A DNA stretch of 64,000 nucleotides from Takakia lepidozioides (Eukaryota; Streptophyta; Takakiopsida; Takakiales; Takakiaceae): the NCBI GenBank assembly GCA_030704615.1, contig CM060733.1:15066001-15130000 (forward strand). Direction: 5' to 3'. Shown in pieces: positions 26,017 to 37,185 of the stretch. The first letter of the stretch is position 1; each line of letters begins with the position of its first letter. The notes beneath the pieces were generated by a model. That model saw nothing but the letters and a program-made list of their open reading frames with translations, did not search any database and was not told the origin of the DNA. Made by a program: the position numbers and the translations under genes.

Positions 26017-26156
26017 TGGACAAGGGAAGAGGCTCTTATTTACATTGGCTTTCGACTCTTTCTTTTTTCTTTCTTCCTAGTGCCCAAGGCCCATTGGACA
26101 AGGGAAGAGGCTCTTATTTACATTGGCTTCTTTTCTCTTTCTTCCTAGTGCCCAAA
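26017..26156 (+). repeat. Two tandem 78-bp units
   Basis: Units start at 26017 and 26095 with TGGACAAGGGAAGAGGCTCT and both end in TTCTTCCTAGTGCCCAA. The word AAGAGGCTCTTATTTAC is shared with the 96-bp element at 46790, so this is likely a locally duplicated member of the same family. Confidence 0.8.
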
Positions 26157-26902
26157 TAGTGTGAACAAGCCGCCGCAACTGACCATTGAAGTTCACACAC
26201 CATGGGGCTTTGAACCGATATTCAAACATGGTGGCAGGCAAGGCAACAACTAACAGTGGAGCTCTGATACTGTGCAAGATCACGGAATGCCATGTCACAC
26301 CCCTTGACTTGTACCAGGGCTGGACGTCGGAGTCGCCTCTTATGGGTCCCACTGTGGCCGGCCAATGGGAATGGGCCCAAGTGACACGGGGGTGTACGAG
26401 AAACAGACCACATAACCACTGACTCTCGTCTTTCATTCCGACCACTTGTTCTCCTCCATCGTAGCCACCTGGTCTCGCGTTTCGTCGTCCTGCCTGAGAG
26501 ATTCTTGTAAGCTCTGTGTTGCTTGGTGTTGTAATCTTCCTTTGATGTGGCTTGGAGCTTTCAAGTTTCGAAGGCTCGTCTGCGGTCAACACAGGCATCT
26601 AAGAATTGAGCTGCCTGCGGTAGACTCATCTTTCCAAGTTATAAGCAGCTGGAGCGGTAGCCTGGAGGATTTGTATCTGTGTAGTAGAAGAGAAGACTGG
26701 AAGTTCTTGATCTTCCTCCTTGCACGTACTCTTTGACACAGTACCGCACTAGACACACAGTCGTTTTACAAGGCTTTCTGAATTTCTCCGTGGATGCTAT
26801 GCCTCCTGTTTTACCTATCTTTGCCTTGAGATTGACGGTCGCAGAGACACCGGCTTGACTTGTTTCCCTCGAGAATCAGGTAGAGAATCTCATTCTTTTA
26901 CC

Positions 26903-27268
26903 ATGGGAGGCAGGACCGTGGCACCAGCAATGGAGTCCTCTCCCTCTCCAGTTCTTCCTCTCTTCTTTGTGGCGGTGATGCTGTCCATGGCAGCGATGCC
27001 CTGGTACATGCGGTACCAGGTGCTGCTGAAAGCAGCAATCGAACAAACGAACACGATATTTATTTATCTCGTGCCTTTGGTTATCGTCCTTGCTCTGTCT
27101 ATCATACCAGCTGCTCAGGACTGGGCCTACCCTGTCCCCACCGTGAAAACCAGTAACCGGAACCGCAACTCTATGCCTCCGTCTGTGTTTGGGGAAAGTG
27201 ACAGCTCAGGCATTGGCCTCTTCTTCCTTATTATCTTACTGCTCCTCTTAGTTGCTGTATGCCGGTAA
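26903..27268 (+). CDS. Small two/three-helix membrane protein, unknown function
   Basis: The single open frame gives 121 aa. The start at 26903 lies in a strong context (ACCATGG). The frame is open upstream to 26855, but without a family reason to start there. A hydrophobic stretch near residues 14-30 (VLPLFFVAVMLSMAAM) leads into a conserved-looking core PWYMRYQVLLKAAIEQT. A second follows near 50-68 (FIYLVPLVIVLALSIIPA), then a polar linker and a C-terminal stretch (GLFFLIILLLLLVAV). I recall similar short proteins in other plants but cannot name a function. A broken paralogue lies at 30162-30410 on the other strand; the shared core between the two supports this as a real coding sequence. 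Confidence 0.7.
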   Translation: MGGRTVAPAMESSPSPVLPLFFVAVMLSMAAMPWYMRYQVLLKAAIEQTNTIFIYLVPLVIVLALSIIPAAQDWAYPVPTVKTSNRNRNSMPPSVFGESDSSGIGLFFLIILLLLLVAVCR

Positions 27269-30161
27269 AGCGAATTCAACTCGTTTGAAAGTTTCCCTTC
27301 TGCAGGTATATCCTGTTCACTATCAGGTCTACTGGAAACTTTGCAGTTTGTATTATACAGTGTTCCCTTCCAGACAAATTCAGCTGACCAGACAACGCAG
27401 TAACAAAGCTACAAATTGTGTTTTGTTACTGCGAAGAGGAAACATAATTTCGACTGTCAAGTGCACAGTGATGTCGGCGCTCACAGTATCTGAAACAATA
27501 TGAAATAGAGCTGAGCCAGTTTTCATTGATGTTTCAGTGTTCATAAAAAATGTTCTCAAGTGTATTTTAGAATGCTATAGAAACCACTCTTATGTCATAT
27601 TATATAGTCTTATGAGTCTTATCAGGACATTCTTATACCATATCTATACATAAAATTTCCCTTACGTATATGTACTTGATTTGTAGTTCTTAGCTCATGT
27701 CGTCTCTGAAGGCTGGTTAGTAGTTTGGAAGGTAGCCTGCAGCCTATGCAAACTCAAGTTATAGCCTTCAATGCTTGGAATATACTCACGTTGGAGGTTG
27801 TACCTACTTTTGAGCTCTGGATAGTGTCCAATTCGTCTAGGACTATCTGGCATTGTATGTACTTGATGGTGGTCGAAGTAGTTTTGTTGCAGACCTGGTC
27901 TTTGGAATGAAGAACGAGTACGTTAATAGGTTTCTCCAGGACCGAGAAATGTACATGCAAACGTTTGAATGATTTGAACATTGCTAGTTCTTAATTCATC
28001 TTCTTGGAATGCTTCATACTGTTGAGACCTCAGGCTGCTGAACAAGAATTGGTTGTCTCATGTGATTGTTCGACAGACATATTTCTTCATATTATATAGC
28101 TATATTTGATCGGGAGTGGTTTTGGACGTTGGGCCATCGATGGCTGAGGCGATGCATCATAGAAACCGGAAGAATGCAGCACAAGTTGAAGCCGTCTGCA
28201 GGCTCTGCACAAACCTGGCATCATAGAAAGGCCAGATCGAGCAAGAGAGATCCTGGAACCATTGTGAGCGCGCAGAGATTTAACCGCCATTGATCGTGCC
28301 ATCGGATATGTGAGCTTAGCTAAACTGCCGGGTCTATAGATTCATGGTACCAGGTGGTATATAGCGTCGACACCTTGAAGTTTCCATGTTAACTCTAACT
28401 AGTGCGAGGTCGGGTCTATTTTGTGGCAACATTGTTCAAGGGGTCTTTCTTGGTTGGATTTAAAATATTTGAACTTGAGAAGTATTTCACCCCCTCGCTA
28501 CCGAGCCATCCAATGCGCCCGTGTTTCATGTTTGTCTCCCTGGTTTCCAATACCAGATTGGCAGCGAGTCTACATCATCTAAGTTGTTAGATGTCTCCTT
28601 TGTAGCTCAGGTTCACATTACGTGAGCTAGATTAAAAGTGAGCTGCGTAGTCCTCATCGAGCATGAGCTCCTGCGCACCAGTGAAACGTCTTTGAAAGTC
28701 TTCATTGACAGTTTAAATTTTGATTCTTATATACAGTCTTTCTAGTGGTTGTTGGTGGGAAAGACATTCTCTGGAAGTGTGCTAATTCTTATATTTGTCT
28801 CCATAGACATTCAGTGTCAAGAGTCAATGCGACTCTGCGTAAGCTGTAACCGGAAGGCAGTAACCTCCTCTTGGTACACGCAAGTATCCTCTTCAAGACT
28901 CCATTTCAATGTGTATTCCATTCAAATTCTCCTTGAGTCCCATACATTTGCAAACTAGCAAGATGTCCTGCACGTTAGTGCAATACCCTTGGAGTTGTCA
29001 GTGGATTTCAGATTGAGCCGTTATGTATGTACATATATATGGAAGTCGAGGACGGGCACCAGAATTCGTAGAGATTGTCGGGTTCGTGAAATCTCTTAAC
29101 TTGGAAGGTACTGAATCCTGATACATGTTGATCTGTTCGCGACGGCCAGGAAGAGATCGCTGAAAATGTGGATCAGTACATCTCTTGAACGGTGGGATGT
29201 TACAAGACATAATGGTGGAAGCTTTCGCCATGAGAATGAGAGGGCGTACAAAGGGTGGGGTGTGGGGCCCAGTCCTGTCCACCGTCGTTTGTAGTGTGGA
29301 TCCCGTGCAGCACGCTGCAGGGTACATAGAACAGTAAGCGTCTGAAATTTGTAAACTGTAAAGCTGTAGTATTCCGCCCACCTCAGGAGCCAGCACACTG
29401 AGATTTTACACATGCAGTCACATTGAAATGAACATTGAAAGCACTTCGAACATGGGGTCGCAAGCATTGCACAGTTACTTTGACTTGGACTCAACATTCT
29501 TCTCTGTCTGAAAGCTATCAGAAGTGGGATTCATTTTAACGGACTGCTTTCTTTCTTTGCTTTCCTTGTGGGAGGGCAACACAACCATTGCAGAACCATA
29601 GTTTAGTTCTCAAGAACTTAGCCATCACAGAGTCTGATCTTAGTGCACCACATCAACCATGGTTGACATGCCAGGTTGTAATGTGGTGGGGAAGAGGTGA
29701 CGGCCATGGCCCCAATGCTGAGAATCTCCTAGGATTCTTTCCATCAGGCCCTTGCACGCACAGACACAACAGCCAGGGCTGACAAACAGAGATGAGAGAG
29801 GCCCATGGAGATAACTATCTGTGCAGGGCAAGGCAGCTGCTGCAGGTGTAGCCGGTCAGCTAAGACTCATTGCACCGAAATTTGCCGAGTCCTGACTCCT
29901 CCGTGAGAATTGGAAGATCTCACGCTACCCAAACTGTTTCTATCTCCGCTCCAAACTCCAAAGCTGGAGAGATTCTCTCATGCTCAGAACTCACGATCCA
30001 TCTCATAATAGGGCCATACAACTTGCTAATGCTTTTATCAAATCAATGTTTCTACAGCGACTAGCCAGGGCAAGGCAAGTTCTAAAATTGGCTTTTGCAC
30101 AGAACAAACGTTAGCGGATTAGACGAAATCATGGGAAGATTAGAATGAAGAGGTCTCTGCA
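27269..30161. other. Intergenic, no gene seen
   Basis: Open frames here are short and lack recognisable domains on either strand. I see no tandem repeat, transposon motif or RNA gene. Confidence 0.4.
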
Positions 30162-30410
30162 TCAGCATTGGACTAACAAAATACTTGGGATGTGGGAGCT
30201 GTGACATCCAAAACACCTTCCATAGATACAGCAATGACACAAAGCAAGCACACTAAGATAAATGAACATGTTAATTTGTTCAATCACTGCCTTCAGCAGC
30301 TCCTGATACCACATGTACACGGCCATCACTGCCACAGATAGCACCATCATCACAACGAGACGAGGAAGGTTGAGAGATGGCTCTATTGCTCTTGCCGTGA
30401 TCCGGCTCAC
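30162..30410 (-). pseudogene. Broken paralogue of the 26903 membrane protein
   Basis: The minus strand reads LPRLVVMMVLSVAVMAVYMW followed by YQELLKAVIEQINMFIYL, clearly related to LPLFFVAVMLSMAAMPWYMR and YQVLLKAAIEQTNTIFIYL of the gene at 26903. At the position matching the internal Met of the intact gene (AMESSP) this copy has Ile (AIEPSL, ATA codon), and no ATG lies just upstream in frame. The C-terminal half is not recognisable. It is a likely decayed inverted duplicate, though use of another exon as start cannot be excluded. Confidence 0.65.
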
Positions 30411-30840
30411 TCTGAATGATATCCTCTACCACACAAACAAAAGGGAAAGAAGGCAGGCAGGTGTTTCTGCGACCGCCAAATCCAAAGATCCCCAAGCATC
30501 AGAGAAGGCTTAGCATCCGCTAGAGAAGTGGTTTGAAATGCTCACCTTGGCAGAACTTCGCCATTGGAGCACCCTGATAGCCTAGCACTTCTATGCCGAA
30601 ACATGAAGACATGAAAAATGAAACAATCTGCTTTCTGACCAATGTTTTTAGGGGCATTCTAGACCTACCTCTGCGGACCCAAACACCCTCTGCGATAGTG
30701 ATGTCACCACTCCATTTTGAACTGAATCCAGTACCTCTCTCTGCCTCTCTCACTCTGGATGCCTGGAGCTCCCCTCCCCTGTCCTCCCCTACCTATCTGC
30801 CAAAACTTCCTGGACTGGGACAAAGCTTTGAGCTGACAAT

Positions 30841-33800
30841 TTACTGCTGGGGAGGAGGTGGTCGGTGCATCATTGGCTGCCCCATATTTGGAGGCGGGGG
30901 CCCAGGCGGCCTCATTCCTTGATTTGGGGGAGGAGGTCCCATAGGAAATCCTCTTGGGGGAGGTCCAGGAGGAAAGTTTCGAGGTGGTCCTTCTCCCATC
31001 GGAGGTGGGGGGCCACGACCCATTTGTGGAGGTGGACCAGGTGGGAAATTCCTGGGTGGACCGCCTCCCATGGGGGGAGGAGGGCCCATTGGATGACCCC
31101 CAGGTCCCATTTGTTGTGGGGGAGGAAACATGTGTCGAGGAGGTCCATTCATAGGAGGCGGCGGAGGGGGTCCATTCATTGGAGGAGGACCACGAGGTGG
31201 CGGGCCTCCCATTGAAGGAGGGGGGCCACCTGGTGGGGGGCCAGACATCGGCCCCTGCGGTGGTGGAGGGGGTCCATTGGGTGGTGGAGGAGGCCCATTG
31301 GATGCTGGCAGAGGGGCTCCTTTGCCAGAGTCCAGAGGCTTTGCTTTGAAGTAGAGTTGAAGCTGCAAAATACAGACAAAAATTAGGACCACTTGGTGAA
31401 TGACACAGCTACTCAAAGGGGGTGAGAGAGAATAGCAGTCAACACATAACTCACCTGTACCCTGCTAAATACTAACGTAAAATAGCTTCACTTCTACGTG
31501 TAAGTGTATCTGTGTACGTGCTTAACATAATGATCCCTGGATATGCTAAACACACAAACGAGCACACCATCATCTGGTCCAAGCAGCCAAGAGGGAGTGT
31601 CCAAGGAGGCCTTACTGTGAACATTTTTGAGTCCGGATCCCAGTGCGTGAAGAATTTGCTTGCTACCTTGTCAATCTCTGTGCTGGGAACCTATGAGTCC
31701 AGGCCCCGAAAACACCACGTGCGTACAACAAATCATTTAATACCACACAGAATGTTGAAGATGTACAATCCAAGCATCCAAGGCATCTGCAATCCAACAG
31801 TAAAAAAGTGAAAAACAATCAATCCTCTAAAGTGATATCACATATCATCTCTTTGTGAATTCTATGAAAGCCACACGACAAAAAGTGGTAGTCAAAGGTG
31901 CTGACCTTGAAAGCAATGATTTCATAGGGCTCAGCAGCAAAGAGAAGGTATTGGTAGCGCTTGTCCCATGCTTGAACCCTCTGCAGCATCACAATTGCCA
32001 AATCAGTATTTTTCTCTCCTCTCTCTCACACACACTCTCACACATAAACACAGACCAAGCAGCACTACGCAATATGGCGTCCACAGAAGAAAGCTGTCCA
32101 GATACATCATGCAATGTACCAAAAAATTTCTCACATTATGCAGTGTCAAGAACAAGAGGTCAAAGTAGAGAGCTAAAAAGCTGTCAGAGCCCACAGAAGT
32201 CTCCATGAAGTGTCCAGATAAAGAAAAAGTTAAGACATGCCCAAACAAAGTACCTGCTCATAAGAAGACATGAAACGGTGCCGGGGCTTGGAACCGTCCT
32301 CAATTTCAGGGTATTCAATCTGCAATATAGCATTTCACAGTTAATACTTTAGGGTTTCTCCAAATAGCCAGGAAGAGGCACTTAGCACAAGCACTTACAA
32401 GTAATGACGTACCTGGAAAAGCAGAGAGCGTTGCCTTGTTTCTTGGTCGTATTGCTTTGTCACTCGGTAACCGGGTCGACCAATTTTGACTGCCAACACC
32501 ATCCATCAGTCTATCAGCCTACAGTACAGAGTAAAAGCTTACGACATCAACGCAGGAAAAACAGACAAGTCTTAAGTACTGGAATAGTAGGCTATTTTCA
32601 AAGAGGAGGAAAAGAGAGGAAGCGAGATTGTGACCTGTTTTCCGGGGGTTCACTTTCCGTTTGTTGGGCTGAGGCTGAGCAGGGGCGTCCTTGGCTTCAC
32701 GGGCTGCACGCTTGGCCAAGTTGGTTTGATGCCGCTTTCCTTGTGTGTGAGCCAAGTAGTTGCCCTCATTGTTGTGTAGAGTTAAGCACAACTTGCACTC
32801 ATAACTGCATTCTTGCCACCACCATTCTTACCCCTTCAGCTCCTGGTATCTTGAGTTTGTAGACTAGTCCCTCTCTCTTTCTCTCTTTATGTGAAAGTTC
32901 CTTTCTGTTCTTCTCTCCCCGAGACCCAAGGTGTTCCACACTATTCACACTACTGAGCAGGACAAAAGAGATGCGCGAGCCTCCTCTTTCAAATGATATG
33001 GGAAACAACACTTCTAAAGCTGTGGCGATGTTTATCCAGAATACTTAGTCGACCAGGACACAACTAAAATTAGTAAGCACAATTGTCCAGTTCTTAGGTG
33101 GATTGTTGCTGTGATGCTCCCCCTCTAATATTGATTATTGAATCAAACGGTAAGCAGGAACATTGGTAGGTTTCCTGGAGATAATAAACCAGGTGCAGAT
33201 TGCGCAGTGAGCTTTGTATCATCAAAGCTCTGAAGCTGCAGTTGCACTACCGCCCATAAATTCCCTAAATCCAGACTGCAGGCCTTAATGTCCTCACAGC
33301 TCTGAAGCTGCAGTTCCACTATCGCCCATGAAATAACCCAAGTCCAGACTGCAGGACCTTTTGTATCCTCACAGTTCTGAAGCTACGGTTCCACTACCGC
33401 TATGAAACACCTAAAGTCCTAGATATACAGAAATTTGAACCTGGCTGAGCCTGGACTTTCCGGAGCGAAGGCACTCGTAAGTCTACAGTGCACATAACGA
33501 CCTCAGATTTCCTACAGCATTATCCCAGAGTACATGAAGTACCCGTGTATGCCAAGATAACTATCCAAGCACTTCCAGAACCTAAACAGAAGAATATGAA
33601 TAAAAATTGATTCCGAGGGAGAGGCAGAGAGAGAGAATCGAGTTTACAAGCCAGCCAAGAACCTGATGCATATGAGAGGTGGCACACAACATGGAGCATT
33701 TCATAACACGGGGAGAAAAGAGAAGACCAACCTGCCAAGATGATTGCGCATGAAATAGGGATCCTTGGCAAGATCAATAGTTTCCAGTGCCAGGCGTCGC

Positions 33801-33883
33801 AGCCGCTCCCTTCTATCGACGGCTTCATTCTGAGCAGATGCCGCCCCACCACTCCCAGGCTTGCTTCCCCACTCTCGATCCAT
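30841..33883 (-). CDS. SF3A2: SF3A2 (SF3a66/Prp11) splicing factor, complete, 7 exons
   Basis: This is a subunit of SF3a in the U2 snRNP, needed for prespliceosome assembly in the nucleus. Exons (minus): 33883-33732, 32804-32635, 32489-32413, 32319-32254, 31980-31906, 31690-31616, 31362-30841, giving 378 aa with all phases consistent. The N-terminus RRERLRRLALETIDLAKDPY and the C2H2-type zinc finger CKLCLTLHNNEGNYLAHTQG with KRHQTN are diagnostic. The core KIGRPGYRVTKQYD, YPEIEDGSKPRHRFMSSYEQ and FAAEPYEIIAFKVPS follows. The last exon encodes a Pro/Gly-rich tail of about 165 residues (GPPPPP and RNFPPGPPP motifs), as in animal SF3A2, ending MMHRPPPPQQ. Antisense frames through the tail are artefacts of its composition. 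Confidence 0.96.
33227..33430 (+). repeat. Three-copy ~73-bp minisatellite in SF3A2 intron 1
   Basis: Units start at 33227, 33299 and 33374 with G(C/T)TCTGAAGCT and contain TTCCACTA(C/T)CGC. The third is diverged and truncated. The array lies within intron 1 of the minus-strand SF3A2 gene. Confidence 0.8.
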
Positions 33884-34182
33884 CTTGTGAGTCCTCCTGC
33901 ACACTACACCCACCAACCTCTACCCCGACAATCTCCCTAAATCCTTCCTCTCTGTTCCCACAAAGCAATCCGGCCCTGCCTCTACACCCTCTCTCTCTCT
34001 CTCGCTGCCTTCAGGGTATGTACCAAGACCCTATGGATGAATAAGTGGGGATGAATCCCCTTACATTCGTTATTCTGTGAAGGGAAGTGTATGAATGGAC
34101 GAATACAACGAAGAAACAGATGAATGTCATCTGTGTCGAAGAAGTCCTCTCTGTGGTAGAGAGTGGCAAGGGCAGCAGGACG
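33884..34182. promoter_or_regulatory. Putative bidirectional promoter, SF3A2 / UQCC6-like
   Basis: Only 299 bases separate the two divergent start codons. A (CT)n tract lies at about 33990-34005. Leaders of both genes must fit here. No TATA box is obvious. Confidence 0.55.
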
Positions 34183-34534
34183 ATGGCCGCTCCATCGAAG
34201 ACCCCCTCCATGCTTCTCTCGTACATCGTAACGCTTTCCTCCATGCTTGTTGGAGCTTCGGTTGTCCACACCGTTCTTAAGCCTGATCTGGTATTTCAAC
34301 AACCTGGCCCTTGTTTTTTTTGCTTTTGGGGCGGGTGTTCTGCGATCTTTTTTCAGCTCGATGTTGTCAGAGTCTGTATATGAGGCTTGGTTTGTTCCGT
34401 ACTAAGTGAGAGGAGCATGCTGGGGCGGCGTTCAGACAATACCGACCCTTGAGAGTACAGAGGAGGATGAAGCAAGCAGGCCGGTCGGCAGGGATGTATC
34501 AAGTAGTGTTTCAAACGCAAGCTCTCCTGCTTAG
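34183..34534 (+). CDS. UQCC6: Brawnin/UQCC6-like microprotein, complex III assembly
   Basis: Two exons, 34183-34290 and 34436-34534, give a 68-aa protein with phase-0 joins (CTG|GTATTT donor, TTCAG acceptor). Exon 1 carries one transmembrane helix, LLSYIVTLSSMLVGASVVH, followed by KPDL. Exon 2 continues TIPTLESTEEDEAS. Animal Brawnin (UQCC6, about 71 aa) has the same plan: a short N-terminus, one helix ending in Val-Val-His, then RPDLTIP. That protein is a mitochondrial inner-membrane factor for respiratory complex III. The match across the splice junction is what supports the call. It reads away from SF3A2 with 299 bp between starts. Function here is inferred from the animal protein. Confidence 0.75.
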
Positions 34535-35691
34535 TATTTCTCTTTGTCATCTATCATGAAATCCTTTCCACAGTTTTGGGAGATCATTTTGGAATGGTGC
34601 AGAATTTTGAGATGATGTACTTAGGTCCCCGTATAAAGTTACAGAAAATGTCTTGAAGATTCTCGAGAGGGTGTGTATACCAACGAAGGGCTACTGTAGA
34701 TTGCTCGATATTGCCCTTACCAATCCCAAAACGGAGTAATGAAACCTTTCCAAGGCCTCGTTTAAGCTTTGGTGTGTGAGGTGGTCCTTTTCCGAGACTA
34801 TTTCCTTTGCTGGAGAAGGTGTCCCTTCTTCGATGCATTGTCATATTCCATACTAGCAAACTGCTTCTTCTATGGATCTGACGTTTCCATAACAGACACA
34901 CAGAGTGATGAATCTTTCAAGATCTCCGAAAGGTTTCCGGGTCCCAAGTGGCCCTCGTCAGTAGCGTTTGAAGAGAGGTCTGGTGCAATTGATCGTGGTT
35001 CTAACTGAATGCACTCTCATCAGGAAATGTAACTTTACAGTCGCAAAAATGTGGAGACCTGCAAACAATTTGCAGTTTAGGGTTCTAAAGGGATTGGTTC
35101 CTTACTCAGCCATGCAATCACCTTCAAGTTAGGTGGATGGCCACAAAATGACTGGTGCAATCAACACTGTGGTTTTCAGTATGATAGCAATGCCACCCCG
35201 CAACTGAACGCTCAATGAACACTGCAATTCACTTATCCTTGGCTGATGTAATGGTAGCCCGAGTTTCCTATCCTGGGGTTGGAACTCCCAAATCTGTTCT
35301 GAGAGGGTAATGCATTGACCTTCAAGAATGTGTCATTGTAGTCTCACCGTGTGTTTTTCTGTCTGTTCCTTTCTTTCCTTGCTCTTTTATGTCTCTTTGG
35401 CCCAAAAGCCATGGTGCTCAGTTTACTGAGCATGCCTGATTCCACGATTTAGGGTTGAGGGTTTTGTGATGAATCTCCTAAACCCGGTAGAGCATGGAGA
35501 CACTCTGTGTGTGCTGATGACGGTGGGATGTGGCTGTGGCCAAGTAGTGCTCTGTTTTGGCTGGATTTAAAAATGCCACTTGCCTCTCACATGCTACATA
35601 AAAAGACCTGCTATGTCGTTTTGCTTTCACATATGGGGTTTCTAAAGAGTTCAATGTCCTTACTTCAATACTGATACTGCCTTCAATACTG
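34535..35691. other. Intergenic, no gene seen
   Basis: The first part is likely the 3' end of the UQCC6-like transcript. No other coding, RNA or repeat feature is recognised before the SINE-like insertion. Confidence 0.45.
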
Positions 35692-35884
35692 CCTTGGTGG
35701 TTCGGGGTTCAAACCCGCTGCCCCGTGTGTGGGATTGTTCGTGACGGTATGTCTGGGCGTTGATCGTCCTGTAGGTCTCATGGCCCATAAACGAAAGGGG
35801 TTAATTTTCCCCCCTCCTATGGCAAGGGCCTGAATTGTGGGCCCTCCCAGGTTTCTTTTGAAAAATAATAATAATAATAATAAT
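35692..35884 (+). mobile_element. 5'-truncated tRNA-derived SINE-like insertion
   Basis: A Pol III B-box-like sequence (GGTTCAAACC at 35706-35715) lies near the left end. The right end is an (AAT)n tail at 35861-35887. A 7-bp word AATACTG occurs immediately before (35685-35691) and at the end of the tail (35885-35891), fitting a target duplication. No A box is present, so the copy is probably 5' truncated. Confidence 0.6.
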
Positions 35885-36099
35885 AATACTGAATTTTCTA
35901 TAGCAGGATCCTGTCAGCTGTGCATGATGACTGTTGCAATTTTTGACTAAGTTTCATATCCTGTTAGTGTGACTCTCACAATGGAAAACGTGGCAATGCA
36001 ACAATCCCAGGAATGGTCAATATTGTGTCTTTGTCTCTCTGCCTTGTAGCAGTGCTTTTCTCACCTCTAAGTCCCCACTCCTCTTAACCCTTGAACGAC

Positions 36100-36132
36100 G
36101 ACCCGACCTGAATTTTTCGTTCAGGTCGGGTC
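36100..36132. repeat. Perfect 13-bp stem-loop
   Basis: GACCCGACCTGAA (36100-36112) and TTCAGGTCGGGTC (36120-36132) are exact reverse complements around a 7-base loop, followed by a T run. No gene ends next to it. Confidence 0.85.
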
Positions 36133-37185
36133 TTTTTCATCCATCCCATAACTTCTTTGGGTGAAGTCTGATTTCGTTCATCCCTGCATGAAAAATGTAG
36201 CGCGGAAAATTCTCTGTCTGCTCCAATTTAGAGCGGGCAGAAACAATAAATGCTCTGCCCTCTGGAATTTCTTAAGTGCCAAGGGGGGGGCCTAAAACGC
36301 ATGGCCCAAGGAGGTGTCAGCGGCGTTGACCCCGCTGACGTGGCAGACGCCAAGGCCCTGGGTACTGGCCTGGAGTTGCCGGCTTGCAGCGTGTAGGGCG
36401 TGGGATTCCACCCCGCCAAATAATGCGGTTGATTTCGTGAGGGCCCGCCGAGTATTTGGGGTTTTTGTGACGTGGCCCCACAAAACCCCCGCCGGGAAGT
36501 GCTACCTGCTCCGGCCACCTGATCTGCCAAAAACCAGATCTGAGCCTGGCAATTTGGCAGAATCCAAACATTTTTTCACCATTGTCGCTGCATTGCCGCA
36601 GAGCACAACCTCACCGTCGGAATTATGTTTCAGAATATATATATATATATATCCCATTGGCCAAATTGCATGGGCCATTCGACCTTGGTCAAAGGTTTTT
36701 TTTGGGGTAGAAGGTGGCCATGTGAAAAAACAACATTACCATTTTCTTATAATCTGCCAATTGCAACGGTGAAACTCTCTGAAAATTCATGGGCAGATGG
36801 ATGTAGTAGGTGGAACATTTCCATAAGGTCCATTTCTGTGGATGATTCAGGGCAGGAAGTTATGGCCTCATCCATGCCACTATGTATGCTTTTTGGGCTG
36901 GCCCACCAAAACGGTGGTAGTCGGTTAAGGCTCAACTCTTCAATGCTCTAGAGGTTATGTACTTACTTGCTATGCACAACCATCCCATAAGGTATTTGGT
37001 CCTTGTTGTTTATACCTTGTTGTTTAACTGGGCTAGAGCTCCAGTGCTGAAATCAACATGTACTTTGAGTGAGGGGGCTGAGGACTTAGCGAGATTTTCA
37101 AGTCACTCCTGCTCGGCGAAAGTGACCTCCATCTCCTTCTTCCCTTCCTACATGTACTGTGTTTGAAATGCGTGTGTGATCCTGG
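36133..37185. other. GC-rich stretch and AT dinucleotide tract, no gene seen
   Basis: The segment 36230-36560 is GC-rich with overlapping open frames on both strands and no recognisable domain. An (AT)n tract lies at about 36637-36652. The PPR array begins beyond this. Confidence 0.4.

Larger units (their letters stand above)
24736..26902. other. SGT 3' flank and leader of the next gene
   Basis: No gene is recognised in 24736-26000. Two traces of short repeats are present (25425-25475, 26017-26156, listed separately). The stretch from about 26445 to 26902 is probably promoter and 5' leader of the membrane-protein gene at 26903. Confidence 0.45.

Noticed and set aside
30865-31354. Long plus-strand open frames opposite the SF3A2 tail
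   Set aside because: They are antisense to a Pro/Gly-rich coding repeat, which produces open frames by composition. The minus-strand frame matches the family.
35692-35770. A tRNA gene at the B-box-like sequence
   Set aside because: No cloverleaf, A box or anticodon arm can be drawn; tail and flanking repeats fit a SINE remnant.
36100-36140. Hairpin plus T run as a bacterial-type terminator
   Set aside because: The window is plant nuclear DNA and no gene ends there, so it is kept only as a structural repeat.
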